From Streptomyces hokutonensis (GTDB taxonomy: Bacteria; Actinomycetota; Actinomycetes; Streptomycetales; Streptomycetaceae), in assembly GCF_000376565.1 (NCBI RefSeq), contig NZ_BARG01000079.1:47765-111764 (forward strand): a DNA stretch of 64,000 nt. The letters are read 5' to 3'. The notes under the pieces were generated by a model. That model had not been told where the DNA came from and did not search any database. It saw only the letters and a program-made list of their open reading frames with translations. The translations under genes were made by a program, and so were the position numbers. Position 1 is the stretch's first letter. The number at the start of each line of letters is the position of its first letter. Below are positions 33,547 through 42,346 of this stretch, piece after piece.

Positions 33547-33807
33547 CGGTCTACGGCCCGAACTCCGTTCGCCCGACTGCCACTTGGCGCCGATCCGCGT
33601 ACGGTTCGGCGACGAAGGAGGCGGTTCCGCACCGATTCCCGGCGGCCCGTCGTACCCTCAACAGCGCTGGACGCGGGACGCGCTGGACCGTTCCGCTCCC
33701 GGCCCCGCCGACCGCGTACGGGACCTTCCGGCGTACCGGTATGCTCTCGACTGTTGTCTGACGGCAACTAAGTTCTCGGGAGTCGGCGCGGTGGGGAGGG
33801 CAGGGCC
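33547..33807. other. Non-coding interval before the signalling block
   Basis: No convincing reading frame or hairpin terminator was found in these 261 bp. The last ~60 bp, which are lower in GC, contain the stretch before the RR-phosphatase gene and presumably its promoter. Confidence 0.4.
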
Positions 33808-35034
33808 ATGGTGGTGCCACGGCCACGGGCCGACGACCTGCTGTCGGTGGGTGGCGAAGGGGTCGGACCGGAGACCTGGGTGGCCTGGCAGCCCTCCGTC
33901 CTGCTGGTCGAGGACGACGCGGGCGACGCGCTGCTGGTGGAGGAACTGGTCGCCGACAGCGCGCTGAAGATACGGCTGCAGTGGGTGCGGTCGATGGCCG
34001 AGGCCGCCGAGGCGCTCGCGGCCGACGTACCCGACTGCGTCCTGCTCGATCTGCATCTGCCGGACGCCCAGGGGCTGGAGGCGCTCTCCCGGGTACGGGC
34101 GGGCGCGGAGCGGGCCGCCGTCGTGGTTCTCACCGGACTCGCCGAGGAGGAGACCGGGCTCGCCGCAGTCGCCGCCGGCGCGCAGGACTACCTGGTCAAG
34201 GGCCGCGTCGAACCGGGCCTGTTCGGACGCGCGGTGCGCTACGCGATCCAGCGCAAGCAGGCCGAGCGGGCGGCCGTCGCCCTCCAGTCCAGCCGTATGC
34301 AGGCCCAGGAGAACGCCCGCCTCGAACGCGGACTGCTGCCCAGGCCCCTGCTGCGAGGCGAGGGCGTGGAAGCGGTGGCCCGCTACCGTCCCGGGCGCGC
34401 GCAGGCGCTGCTGGGCGGTGACTTCTACGACATCGTGCAGAGCGTCGACGGCACGGTCCACGCGGTGGTCGGTGACGTCTCCGGGCACGGCCCCGACGAA
34501 GCCGCCCTCGGTGTCGCGCTGCGGATCGCCTGGCGCACGCTGGTGCTCAGCGGTGTCACGGGCGCCGAACAGGTGGCCCGGCTGGAGGAACTCCTCGTCG
34601 CCGAGCGCATCCGCGGCGAGGTCTTCGCCACCCTCGTCTGTCTCACCGCCGCACCCGGCGAGCGCACGGCCCGCGTGGTGCGGGCCGGGCACCACGGACT
34701 GCTGATGCGGGACGCCGGCGGTGTGGACTGGGTGGAGGTGCCCGGCGGTCCGGCACTGGGCGTGCTGCCCGGCCTCGCGGACTGGCCGGTCGCGGAGCTT
34801 TCGGTGCCGGCGGGCGCGGCCGTGGTCCTCTTCACCGACGGACTTTTCGAGGGACACGTCGGCCGGGGCTCGGAGCGCCTGGGGGAGGACGGGCTGCTGC
34901 GACTCGCCCGGGAGCGGGCCGCGCTGGCCCCGGAGCCGTTCGTCGACGAACTGATCGCCCGTGCCGAGGCCCTGGCCGAGACCCGGGGCGGCCTGGCGGA
35001 CGACGTGGCCGTGCTGCACCTGCACTGGACATGA
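33808..35034 (+). CDS. Response regulator with PP2C (SpoIIE/RsbU-type) phosphatase output
   Basis: A 408-residue fusion. Residues 30-150 are a receiver domain with E35-D36-D37, the phospho-acceptor D81 (LLDLHLPD), T109 and K131. After a coiled-coil linker (about 150-175) comes a SpoIIE-type PP2C domain with GGDFYDIV (203), GDVSGHGPDEA (222) and the final GGLADDVAVL. The architecture is that of RsbU/RssB-like phosphatases that dephosphorylate an anti-sigma antagonist when the receiver is phosphorylated. The hybrid-like kinase gene follows 85 bp later, and an STAS target is encoded at 42347. Confidence 0.9.
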   Translation: MVVPRPRADDLLSVGGEGVGPETWVAWQPSVLLVEDDAGDALLVEELVADSALKIRLQWVRSMAEAAEALAADVPDCVLLDLHLPDAQGLEALSRVRAGAERAAVVVLTGLAEEETGLAAVAAGAQDYLVKGRVEPGLFGRAVRYAIQRKQAERAAVALQSSRMQAQENARLERGLLPRPLLRGEGVEAVARYRPGRAQALLGGDFYDIVQSVDGTVHAVVGDVSGHGPDEAALGVALRIAWRTLVLSGVTGAEQVARLEELLVAERIRGEVFATLVCLTAAPGERTARVVRAGHHGLLMRDAGGVDWVEVPGGPALGVLPGLADWPVAELSVPAGAAVVLFTDGLFEGHVGRGSERLGEDGLLRLARERAALAPEPFVDELIARAEALAETRGGLADDVAVLHLHWT

Positions 35035-35119
35035 GACAACTGCCCCGGACGTGATTCACCCCGCCAGAAACGAGCAGGTGGGACGAGAGGGTGCCGCAAC
35101 GAGACGAACGGTGAGGGAC

Positions 35120-36760
35120 ATGGCGGGCGGAACAGGGATCGGGCGCCGGCTGACGGTTCAGGGATGGTTCTTCCTCGCGCTGTCGCTCATGGTGCTGCTC
35201 GTGGTCGTCGGCACCGCGATCGGCGCGAACCTGCTCAGCCGTACCGCCGACGTCACCGACGACCTGCTCCAGCGCGTACAGCCCGCCCAGACCGAGGCGT
35301 ACCGGCTGCAGGCCGCCCTGGTCAACCAGGAGACCGGCATCCGCGGCTACGCGATCGCCGCCGACAAGCAGTTCCTCGCCCCCTACACCACCGGCAAGCA
35401 GGACGAGGCCCACTCGGCGGCCAGGCTGCGCGAACAGCTCCGCGACCGGCCCCGACTGCTCGCCGATCTACGGGCGGTGGAGCGCGGGGCGGCCGAGTGG
35501 CGGCGGACCTACGCCGAACCCCTGGCCGCCGCCGTCACCCCCGGCCGCCCGCACGCCGTCGACCAGACCAACGTCGACAGCGGCAAGCACGACTTCGACC
35601 GGCTGCGCACCCTCTGGGCGACCCAGAACGCCGATCTCGCGCGGGCCGTGAAGGAGGGCCGCGCCCACCTCGCCCACCAGCGGACGGTGCGCGACACCGT
35701 GCTGAGCGGCATGGTCGCCGCCTTTCTGCTCACCGGCGTCGCCCTCGCCGTACTCGTACGAAGGCTGGTGACCCGGCCCCTGGAGGCGCTGAGCACGGCG
35801 TCGGAACGGGTCGCGGCGGGCGACTTCGCGCACCGCATCACCGGGGACGGGCCCGCCGACCTCACCGCGGTGGCCGGAGCCGTCGAGGGCATGCGCAGAC
35901 GGATCGTCGCCGCACTCGACGCCTCCCGCGAGAAGGAGGAGGTACTCGGCCGCCAGGCCGAGGAGTTGGACGCCCAGGCCGTCGAACTGCGCCGGTCCAA
36001 TGCCGAGTTGGAGCAATTTGCCTACGTCGCCTCGCACGATCTGCAGGAACCGCTGCGCAAGGTCGCCTCGTTCTGCCAACTGCTGGAGAAGCGGTACGGG
36101 GACAAACTGGACGAACGCGGGCTCCAGTACGTCGACTTCGCCGTCGACGGCGCCAAACGCATGCAGGTGCTCATCAACGACCTGCTCACCTTCTCCCGCG
36201 TCGGGCGCCTCGACGACACCCGGGAGAAGGTCGGTCTCGACCAGGCGCTGGACAAGGCGCTGCGGAACCTCGCGGCGGCCGTCGAGGAGTCGGAGGCCCG
36301 GATCGACCTGCCCGAGACCCTGCCCGAGACCGTCGGCGATCCGACGCTGCTCACCATGCTCTGGCAGAACCTCGTGGGCAACGCCCTCAAGTTCCGCCAC
36401 CCGGACCGCGCCCCCCAGGTCTCCGTCACCTGCGAACCCGACCCGGAGACCTCCGGCATGTGGCGCCTGTGCGTCACCGACAACGGCATCGGCATCCCCG
36501 AGGAGTTCACCGACAAGGTCTTCGTCATCTTCCAGCGGCTGCACAGCCGCGACGCCTACGGCGGCACCGGCATCGGACTCGCCCTGTGCAAGAAGATCGT
36601 CGAACACCACGGCGGCCGGATCTGGATCGACAGCACGGTCGGCGAGGGCACCCGCTTCTGCTTCACACTCCCGTTCGCAGAGGAGGCCGAAGAAGCCGCA
36701 GTAGCTGCGGAAACCACTGAAACCCCTGAAGTCACCGACGACCAGAAGGCCCTGACATGA
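35120..36760 (+). CDS. Sensor histidine kinase (CHASE3-HAMP-HisKA-HATPase)
   Basis: A 546-residue membrane kinase. TM1 (about 14-37) and TM2 (about 195-215) bracket a CHASE3-type extracellular helical domain (QAALVNQETGIRGYAIAAD). HAMP follows (RRLVTRPLEALSTASERVAA), then a short coiled coil and a phytochrome-like dimerisation domain with phospho-His 306 in VASHDLQEPLRKVASF. The ATPase has LVGNALKFRH, DNGIGIP and GTGIGLALCKKI. GTG codons at 35111 and 35078 are alternative starts; ribosome sites are weak. It overlaps the single-domain receiver gene by ATGA. Confidence 0.9.
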   Translation: MAGGTGIGRRLTVQGWFFLALSLMVLLVVVGTAIGANLLSRTADVTDDLLQRVQPAQTEAYRLQAALVNQETGIRGYAIAADKQFLAPYTTGKQDEAHSAARLREQLRDRPRLLADLRAVERGAAEWRRTYAEPLAAAVTPGRPHAVDQTNVDSGKHDFDRLRTLWATQNADLARAVKEGRAHLAHQRTVRDTVLSGMVAAFLLTGVALAVLVRRLVTRPLEALSTASERVAAGDFAHRITGDGPADLTAVAGAVEGMRRRIVAALDASREKEEVLGRQAEELDAQAVELRRSNAELEQFAYVASHDLQEPLRKVASFCQLLEKRYGDKLDERGLQYVDFAVDGAKRMQVLINDLLTFSRVGRLDDTREKVGLDQALDKALRNLAAAVEESEARIDLPETLPETVGDPTLLTMLWQNLVGNALKFRHPDRAPQVSVTCEPDPETSGMWRLCVTDNGIGIPEEFTDKVFVIFQRLHSRDAYGGTGIGLALCKKIVEHHGGRIWIDSTVGEGTRFCFTLPFAEEAEEAAVAAETTETPEVTDDQKALT

Positions 36761-37206
36761 CCCTCCCCGACGCGACCCCGATCGACGTCCTCCTCGTCGA
36801 GGACGATCCGGGCGACGAACTGATGACCCGGGAAGCCTTCGAGGACAACAAGATCGGCAACACCCTCCACGTCGTCCGGGACGGCGAGGAGGCCCTCGAC
36901 TTCCTCTACCGGCGCGGCGCGCACACCGGTGCCCCGCAGCCCGACCTCATCCTGCTCGACCTCAACCTGCCGAAGTACGACGGCCGTCAGGTCCTGGAGA
37001 AGATCAAGTCCGACCCGGAGCTGGTGCACATCCCCGTCGTCGTCCTGACCACCTCCTCGGCCGAGGAGGACATCCTCCGCAGCTACAAGCTGCACGCCAA
37101 CGCCTATGTCACCAAGCCGGTCGACCTGGACCAGTTCATCGCCGCGGTCCGGCAGATCGACGACTTCTTCGTGCAGGTGGTCCGCCTGCCCCACCGCCCC
37201 GGCTGA
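36757..37206 (+). CDS. Single-domain response regulator (Rcp1-like)
   Basis: A 149-residue receiver-only protein of the Rcp1 type that partners phytochrome-like kinases. Acidic pocket E15-D16-D17, acceptor D68 (LILLDLNLPKYDG), T98 and K120 (YVTKPVDLDQF) are all present. There is no output domain, so it probably relays phosphate or binds another protein. Translational coupling to the kinase gene (ATGA) makes that kinase its donor. The PP2C-receiver upstream is a possible final acceptor. Confidence 0.9.
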   Translation: MTLPDATPIDVLLVEDDPGDELMTREAFEDNKIGNTLHVVRDGEEALDFLYRRGAHTGAPQPDLILLDLNLPKYDGRQVLEKIKSDPELVHIPVVVLTTSSAEEDILRSYKLHANAYVTKPVDLDQFIAAVRQIDDFFVQVVRLPHRPG

Positions 37207-37256
37207 GACACCGGGATCCGCGTCACCACACCCGACTTCCTTGAGGTGTCGAACTC

Positions 37257-37712
37257 GTGGCAACGCACCAGGAGGCCGACGGCACGGACCCCGTCGCCGA
37301 TGCCGTGGACGGCCTGACCGAACTGTGGACCACGGCGGCGGAAGACGCGTCGGTACGTCTCTCGCCGTATCAACTGCGCGCCCTGCACGCCCTGGAGGCC
37401 GCGCCGGGCGCGAACCTGACCATGCTGGCGGACCGGCTCGACGCCGGCCTGCCCACGGTGAGCCGGCTCTGCGACCGGCTCGAGGCGGCCGGGCTGCTGG
37501 TCAGGGACGCGGTACCCCACAACCGCCGGGAGGTACGGCTGAGTCTCACCGCGCACGGACGGGACGTCCTCGCGGAGGTCGCCGTACTCAGGTCCCGGGC
37601 GCTGGCAGCGGTCGTGGACGCGATGGAGCCGGACGACCGCGCGGGGCTGGAGCGCGGCCTGCGGGCATTCGCCGCCGCACGGCGGAACCGGCCGCCCGGC
37701 GACGGCAGTTGA
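37257..37712 (+). CDS. MarR family regulator, first of a paralogous pair
   Basis: A 151-residue MarR winged-helix protein: NLTMLADRLDAGLPTVSRLC and wing RDAVPHNRREVRLSLTAHG. GTG start at 37257. It resembles the MarR protein encoded at 40219 (shared YQLRALHALE/SQLRVLFILE layout, SRLCDRL(E/Q)AAG and RREVRL). Its TGA abuts the reverse stop of the SpoIIE gene with no gap (TGATCA). The pair MarR-SpoIIE is repeated in mirror order, which implies a common function. Confidence 0.87.
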   Translation: MATHQEADGTDPVADAVDGLTELWTTAAEDASVRLSPYQLRALHALEAAPGANLTMLADRLDAGLPTVSRLCDRLEAAGLLVRDAVPHNRREVRLSLTAHGRDVLAEVAVLRSRALAAVVDAMEPDDRAGLERGLRAFAAARRNRPPGDGS

Positions 37713-38906
37713 TCACGGCGTTGCGGGCTCGCGTCCGTGCCAGTCGAGGCAGACCACGGCCGCGTCGGCGGTCAGGTCCGTGCTGCCGAAGTGGTCGGCC
37801 AGGCTCGCCACCACCGAGCGCGCGGCCTCCTGCGGAGCCTGCGCCGGTACCGCGTCGAGGGCTCGGCGCAGCGCCTGTTCGCCGAACGGGATGCCCTGCG
37901 GTGAACGGGTCCCGTGGACGCCGGTACTCACCGCCACGAGCCGGTCTCCCGGTCGTACGGAGAAGATCTGCTCCTCGTACGCGGTCTCCTCGAACATGCC
38001 GAGCGGGAGCTGTGCCTCCATCTCGATCTGCCGCACGGCGTGGCCGCGCCTGCGGTACAGGCGGGGCGAGCCGGCGTCGACCGCCTGGACCGTGCCGGTC
38101 GCGAGGTCGAAGCGGAGCAGCAGGGTGGAGGCGTAGACCTTGCCGCCGAACTGGGCGTAGACCGCCTGGTCGGCCAGCCGGGCCTGGTCCGCGAGGCCGA
38201 GGCCGGCGCGGCGGGCGTTGCGCAGGGCGCCGACCGCGACACCGGTCAGCAGGGAGGCGTCGATGCCGCGGCCCATGCCGTCGGTCACCGTCATGGTGAG
38301 GTGACCGCCGTCGGCGCTCCAGTCGAAGTTGTCGCCGCCGACGGTGTACGCCGGCTCCAAATGGGCGCCGATCTCGAACTCCGGACGTCCGCAGCCCCGT
38401 CCCGGCAGGAGCTGCCACTGCAGCTCGGCGGCCAGCGTGAGGCGTCGGCTGCGGCGGGCCAGGAGGTAGAGGTCGGTGTCGCGTTCCGCCGCGGCGATCT
38501 CGTGGCCCAGGGCGGTGGCGAACTCGGCGAGTCCGCGCACCCCGGCCGGACCGGCGCCGGGGGAGGGGAGGCGGGCGGAGAGGACGCCGAGGCGGTCGCC
38601 GCGCACCGAGACGGGCACATGCACGGCGGCGGTCCCGTCGGCAGCCGCTTCGACGACCGGCGTCTGCTCCGTGAACGCCCTCCCGGCCGGGCCGCCTCGG
38701 GCGGACAGCGGTTCGTCGGCGCCCGGGAGCGGGTCGACCGGGCGCAGCACCCGCAGGCCGTAGTCGGCGAGGAGAAGGACGACCTCGCGGGCTCCGGCGC
38801 GGTCACCGAGCAGCCGGCGGGCTGTCGCCACCAGAGCGTCGGACGGAGCCGACCGCAACTCGCTCTCGAAGGAAGGGAGCGGCTCAGAGGTGCTCACGGT
38901 GTTCAC
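37713..38906 (-). CDS. PP2C-family SpoIIE phosphatase with N-terminal sensor domain, copy 1
   Basis: A 397-residue protein: a GAF-like N-terminal half (about 20-150, with RAFTEQTPVVEAAADGTAAV) and a SpoIIE/PP2C domain (about 165-390). Its motifs are ELQWQLLPGRGCGRPEFEIG, VGGDNFDWS, VTDGMGRGIDASLL and AAVVCLDW. The usual GGDFYD is GGDNFDW, a variant shared with copy 2. Such phosphatases activate STAS antagonists in partner-switching pathways. It runs the same way as copy 2, 64 bp apart, and may be co-transcribed with it. Confidence 0.87.
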   Translation of the reverse strand: MNTVSTSEPLPSFESELRSAPSDALVATARRLLGDRAGAREVVLLLADYGLRVLRPVDPLPGADEPLSARGGPAGRAFTEQTPVVEAAADGTAAVHVPVSVRGDRLGVLSARLPSPGAGPAGVRGLAEFATALGHEIAAAERDTDLYLLARRSRRLTLAAELQWQLLPGRGCGRPEFEIGAHLEPAYTVGGDNFDWSADGGHLTMTVTDGMGRGIDASLLTGVAVGALRNARRAGLGLADQARLADQAVYAQFGGKVYASTLLLRFDLATGTVQAVDAGSPRLYRRRGHAVRQIEMEAQLPLGMFEETAYEEQIFSVRPGDRLVAVSTGVHGTRSPQGIPFGEQALRRALDAVPAQAPQEAARSVVASLADHFGSTDLTADAAVVCLDWHGREPATP

Positions 38907-38970
38907 CCTTCCGGCTCAGGGTCTTCACACTAGCGCCGCACCGGTGAGAGGGGGACACAGCGGACACACC

Positions 38971-40134
38971 TCACCGTCCGCGCCAGTCCAGGCACACCAC
39001 CAGGGCGTCGTCGTCGGGGGTCGGTGTGCCGCGGTGGCCGGTCAGTTCGCGCAGTACGGCTCTGGGGACGTCGGCGGCGGGCAGCAGTCTCGTGTGCTGG
39101 ATCGCCCGTGCCAGCGCCGCGTCCCCGTACGCCTCACCCTTGGGCGAGGCGACGGCGTGCACCCCGTCGCTGACGAAGAGGATCCGGTCCCCGGGCTCGA
39201 TCGCGAAGTCCTGCTCGACGTAGTCGGTCTCCTCGAACATGCCGAGCGGCAACTGCTCGTCGAAGACGATCCGTTCCACCACCCCGTCGCGCAGCCGCAG
39301 CGTCTGCGGCGATCCGGCGTCCACCACCCGGGCCCGCCCGGTGGTGAGTTCGAAGTCGAACATCAACACGGACATATGGCTACGGCCCCGGTAGTGGGCG
39401 TACACCGCCTGGTCCGCGAGGGCCGCCTGGTCGGCGAGGGGGATGCCCGCCCGGCGCGCGTTGCGCAGGGCGTTGACCGTCAGGTTCGTCAGCAGGGAGG
39501 CCTCGATGCCCTCGCCCATGCCGTTCGAGACGTAGAGCGCGAGACGGTCGGCCGTGGCGGACCAGTCGAAGTTGTCGCCGTGGATCGCGTAGGCGGGCTC
39601 CAGTTGAGCCCCGAGTTCGAACTCCGGGCGGGAGCACGAGCGGCCGGGCAGCAGCTGCCACTGCATCTCCGCCGCCAGCGTGAGCCGGTCCTTGCGCCGG
39701 GCCCGCAGATACAGGTCCGTGTCGCGCTCGGCCACCAGCACCTCGTGCCCCAACACCTCGGCCAGCTCGGCCAGTTCGGGCAGACACTCGCGTACGTGGT
39801 CGCCGCCGGGCAGCGTCACCGAGAGCACGCCGAGGCGGTCCCCGCGCACACTGACCGGAAGGTGGAGGCACACGCTGCCGTCCCCGAAGTTCCCCTCCAC
39901 GAAAGGCTCCTGGGCTCCGAAGGCACGGCCCGCAGGGGTGTTGTGCACGGAGACCGGCGGCAGGGTGTGCGGCAGATCGGTGACGCGCTGCAGCACGGTC
40001 AGGCCGTAGTCGGCCACCAGCAGGTCCACGGAGTCCGCCGCGTACCGCCGGACCAGTTCCCGGCCGACCACGTCGGGGAGCTCATGGGGCGCCGCCGTCC
40101 GCAGCGCCCGCTCGACAGCAATGAGTCTGTTCAC
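38971..40134 (-). CDS. PP2C-family SpoIIE phosphatase with N-terminal sensor domain, copy 2
   Basis: A 387-residue paralogue of the protein encoded at 37713. Shared blocks include PVSVRGDRLGVLS, LGHE, AERDTDLYL, EMQWQLLPGRSCSRPEFELG, HGDNFDWSA, NGMGEGIEASLLTN, ADQAVYAHYRG, PLGMFEETDYVEQDF and VVCLDWRGR. The open frame continues upstream past the divergent MarR start; I chose GTG at 40134 so that the promoters fit. A CATATC hexamer just before it could make the mRNA leaderless. The sensor half probably reads a cytosolic signal. Confidence 0.87.
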   Translation of the reverse strand: MNRLIAVERALRTAAPHELPDVVGRELVRRYAADSVDLLVADYGLTVLQRVTDLPHTLPPVSVHNTPAGRAFGAQEPFVEGNFGDGSVCLHLPVSVRGDRLGVLSVTLPGGDHVRECLPELAELAEVLGHEVLVAERDTDLYLRARRKDRLTLAAEMQWQLLPGRSCSRPEFELGAQLEPAYAIHGDNFDWSATADRLALYVSNGMGEGIEASLLTNLTVNALRNARRAGIPLADQAALADQAVYAHYRGRSHMSVLMFDFELTTGRARVVDAGSPQTLRLRDGVVERIVFDEQLPLGMFEETDYVEQDFAIEPGDRILFVSDGVHAVASPKGEAYGDAALARAIQHTRLLPAADVPRAVLRELTGHRGTPTPDDDALVVCLDWRGR

Positions 40135-40218
40135 GATCGCAGATATGCCAATCTCTCCCTCGAAGAATGCCTCGCACGTGCCTAGTACGCTGGAACCCGT
40201 CCCTGTGCCTGCGAGAGT

Positions 40219-40704
40219 GTGACCGTGACGTCCATCCACCCCCGCCCCGAACCCGCCGAGGTCGCACGCGTCACCTCTACGGCCGCGGAACTGCTGGAAG
40301 TCCTGTGGGGGCGCGCCTCGACCGCGCCCGCGTCCGCCTCGCAGCTACGAGTCCTGTTCATCCTGGAACACCACGAGGGCATCAACCTGCGCACCCTCGC
40401 CGACCACCTCGCCTCGACCCCGCCGTCGACAAGCCGCCTCTGCGACCGGTTGCAGGCCGCCGGGTTCGTCGACCGCGAGGTGAGCCCCACGGACCGGCGC
40501 GAGGTGCGCCTGTACCTGAGCGGTCCGGGGCGGGTCTTCCTGTCGGACCTGCGGGCCCGCCGGGAGCAGGCGTTGGGCGCGGTGCTGGCACAGATGCCGG
40601 CCGCCGGGCGCGACGCGCTGCTCACCGGTCTGGAGGCGTTCTGCGCGGTGGCGTCGGAGCGGATCCACGACCACGACGAGTCCGCCGACAGCCGCACCGC
40701 GTGA
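40219..40704 (+). CDS. MarR family regulator, second of a paralogous pair
   Basis: A 161-residue MarR protein: NLRTLADHLASTPPSTSRLC and wing DREVSPTDRREVRLYLSGPG. Start GTG at 40219 or 40225. It is divergent from the SpoIIE copy 2 gene and is a paralogue of the MarR encoded at 37257. Divergence suggests that it controls the phosphatase genes. Nothing recognisable follows until the methyltransferase gene at 40927. Confidence 0.86.
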   Translation: MTVTSIHPRPEPAEVARVTSTAAELLEVLWGRASTAPASASQLRVLFILEHHEGINLRTLADHLASTPPSTSRLCDRLQAAGFVDREVSPTDRREVRLYLSGPGRVFLSDLRARREQALGAVLAQMPAAGRDALLTGLEAFCAVASERIHDHDESADSRTA

Positions 40705-40926
40705 CCGGGCCACCGGCTTCTTGATCTCCTCGGGCATGGTTCACCTCAGGTCGTCGGGCGCGGCGTACGGTTCCTTGCCTGCTCACGGGTGCCCGCGTCC
40801 GACGGAGCCAGACCTGTCGTCCCTGAGGCATACGTCACGCTGAGCGACGGCGACGCGATCAACCGCGGGCGAGGGCGAGGAGGAATTCGTTGGACAACTC
40901 GGCCGCCGCGAGCGAGCGTTGGCGGA

Positions 40927-41670
40927 ATGCGGCAGGAGAAGATCTGGGACGCCGACGCGGCTCAGCGGTACGACACTCCCGGCACCGGCATGTTCGCGCC
41001 CGAGACGCTGGGGCCGGCCGTGGAGCGGCTCGCGCGACTCGCGGGGGACGGCGCGGCACTCGAGTTCGCCATCGGGACCGGCCGGGTCGCCGTGCCGCTC
41101 GCCGAGCGCGGAGTCCCCGTCACCGGCATCGAGCTGTCACGGCCGATGGTGGAGCGGCTGCGGACCAAGGCGGACGAGGCGACGATCCCCGTGACCATCG
41201 GCGACATGGCGACGACGGTCGTCCCCGGGACGTACAGCCTCGTCTACCTCGTCTACAACACCATCTCGAACCTGCTCACCCAGGCCGAGCAGGTCGAGTG
41301 CTTCCGCAACGCCGCCCGCCATCTCGCACCGGGCGGCCGGTTCGTGATCGAGCTCTGGGTGCCCGAGTTGCGCAAGCTGCCGCCCGGCCAGCAGGCAACC
41401 GTCTGGCGGACCGACCCCGACTACATCGCCCTGGACACCTACGACGTCCTCAACCAGCGTGCCGTGTCGCACCACTTCCGGATCGACGGGGCCGGCCGGG
41501 CGCGGCTCGCACTCAGCCCGCACCGCTACATCTGGCCGGCCGAACTCGACCTCATGGCCCAACTGGCGGGCTTCGAACTCGAGTCGAGACACGCGGACTG
41601 GGACGGGACCGAGTTCACCGCCGAGTCGCCTTCTCATGTCTCCGTCTACCGGGTCCCGGCCACGACGTGA
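40927..41670 (+). CDS. Class I SAM-dependent methyltransferase
   Basis: A 247-residue Rossmann-fold methyltransferase. Motif I is ALEFAIGTGRVAVPLAERG, motif II is VTGIELSRPMVERLRTKAD, and the post-motif region is YSLVYLVYNTISNLLTQAEQ. The N-terminal IWDADAAQRYDTPGTGMFA is typical of a Streptomyces group with unknown acceptors. ATG at 40927 opens the conserved part. A good ribosome site (GAGGAGGAA near 40878) lies before a TTG in another frame, so a disrupted original 5' end is possible. Confidence 0.82.
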   Translation: MRQEKIWDADAAQRYDTPGTGMFAPETLGPAVERLARLAGDGAALEFAIGTGRVAVPLAERGVPVTGIELSRPMVERLRTKADEATIPVTIGDMATTVVPGTYSLVYLVYNTISNLLTQAEQVECFRNAARHLAPGGRFVIELWVPELRKLPPGQQATVWRTDPDYIALDTYDVLNQRAVSHHFRIDGAGRARLALSPHRYIWPAELDLMAQLAGFELESRHADWDGTEFTAESPSHVSVYRVPATT

Positions 41671-41679
41671 GCGTCCGAC

Positions 41680-42177
41680 TCACGTGCGGAGCGGGCCGCC
41701 GCCGGTGACGTCCGTGTCGGGACCGTCCGTCAGCGCGATGCGCGCGGTGATGCGCTTGCCCACCGGTTCGCGCTGTGCCTCGAAGCCGCGCGAGACGGCC
41801 CGTACGATCTCCAGACCGTGCTGGCCCACCCGTTGGGCGTCGGCGGCACGGGCGACCGGCAGCACCGGGTCGGAGTCCCACACCTCCACCTCGACCAGGG
41901 CGTCGACGATCCGCAGATCCATCAGCACCGGGCCGGGCGCGTACTTGCGGGCGTTGGTGACCAGTTCGCTGACCACCAACTGCGTGAGATCCATTGCACG
42001 GGCCGACACCGGGAGTCCGTACTCGGTCCGTGCCCGGACGAGGAACATCGCGGCCAACTGCCGGGCCTCGGCGATGCAGGAGCCGTCCCCGTCCAGTGCC
42101 ACGGTGGACCGTATGGGCCGAGCCCGGGCCCTGGCCTGCGGCGCCGTGCCGTCGTCCTCCGAAGAGTCTGGTTCCAT
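41680..42177 (-). CDS. ATP-binding anti-sigma-factor-like protein (HATPase_c_2)
   Basis: A 165-residue GHKL ATPase of the RsbW/SpoIIAB-like HATPase_c_2 group found in dozens of copies in Streptomyces. N-box: LTQLVVSELVTNARKYAPGP; G1-like: VEVEVWDSDPVLP; G2: RVGQHGLEIVRAVSRGF. These kinases phosphorylate STAS antagonists and may bind sigma factors. The start is ATG at 42177, after an acidic open stretch with no conservation. It is divergent from an STAS gene, its likely substrate. Confidence 0.86.
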   Translation of the reverse strand: MEPDSSEDDGTAPQARARARPIRSTVALDGDGSCIAEARQLAAMFLVRARTEYGLPVSARAMDLTQLVVSELVTNARKYAPGPVLMDLRIVDALVEVEVWDSDPVLPVARAADAQRVGQHGLEIVRAVSRGFEAQREPVGKRITARIALTDGPDTDVTGGGPLRT

Positions 42178-42346
42178 CCGGATCGTTTCACCGCCTTCTG
42201 CGTGCCCCGCGCATACCCCGTGAGGCACCACCCACTCCGTCAATTTCTGTCGGCTCCACAGGACGGGGCATCAACCGTACGATGCGGGGCAGCACTTCGG
42301 ATGAAATCCTGATCCGCAGCGCTCGCCGACTCGTGTATGAGGACAG

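Noticed and set aside
40345..40737. A 130-codon minus-strand frame starting MPEEIKKPVARSRGA
   Set aside because: It has a fair start context but is antisense to the second MarR gene for most of its length and shows no family motif.
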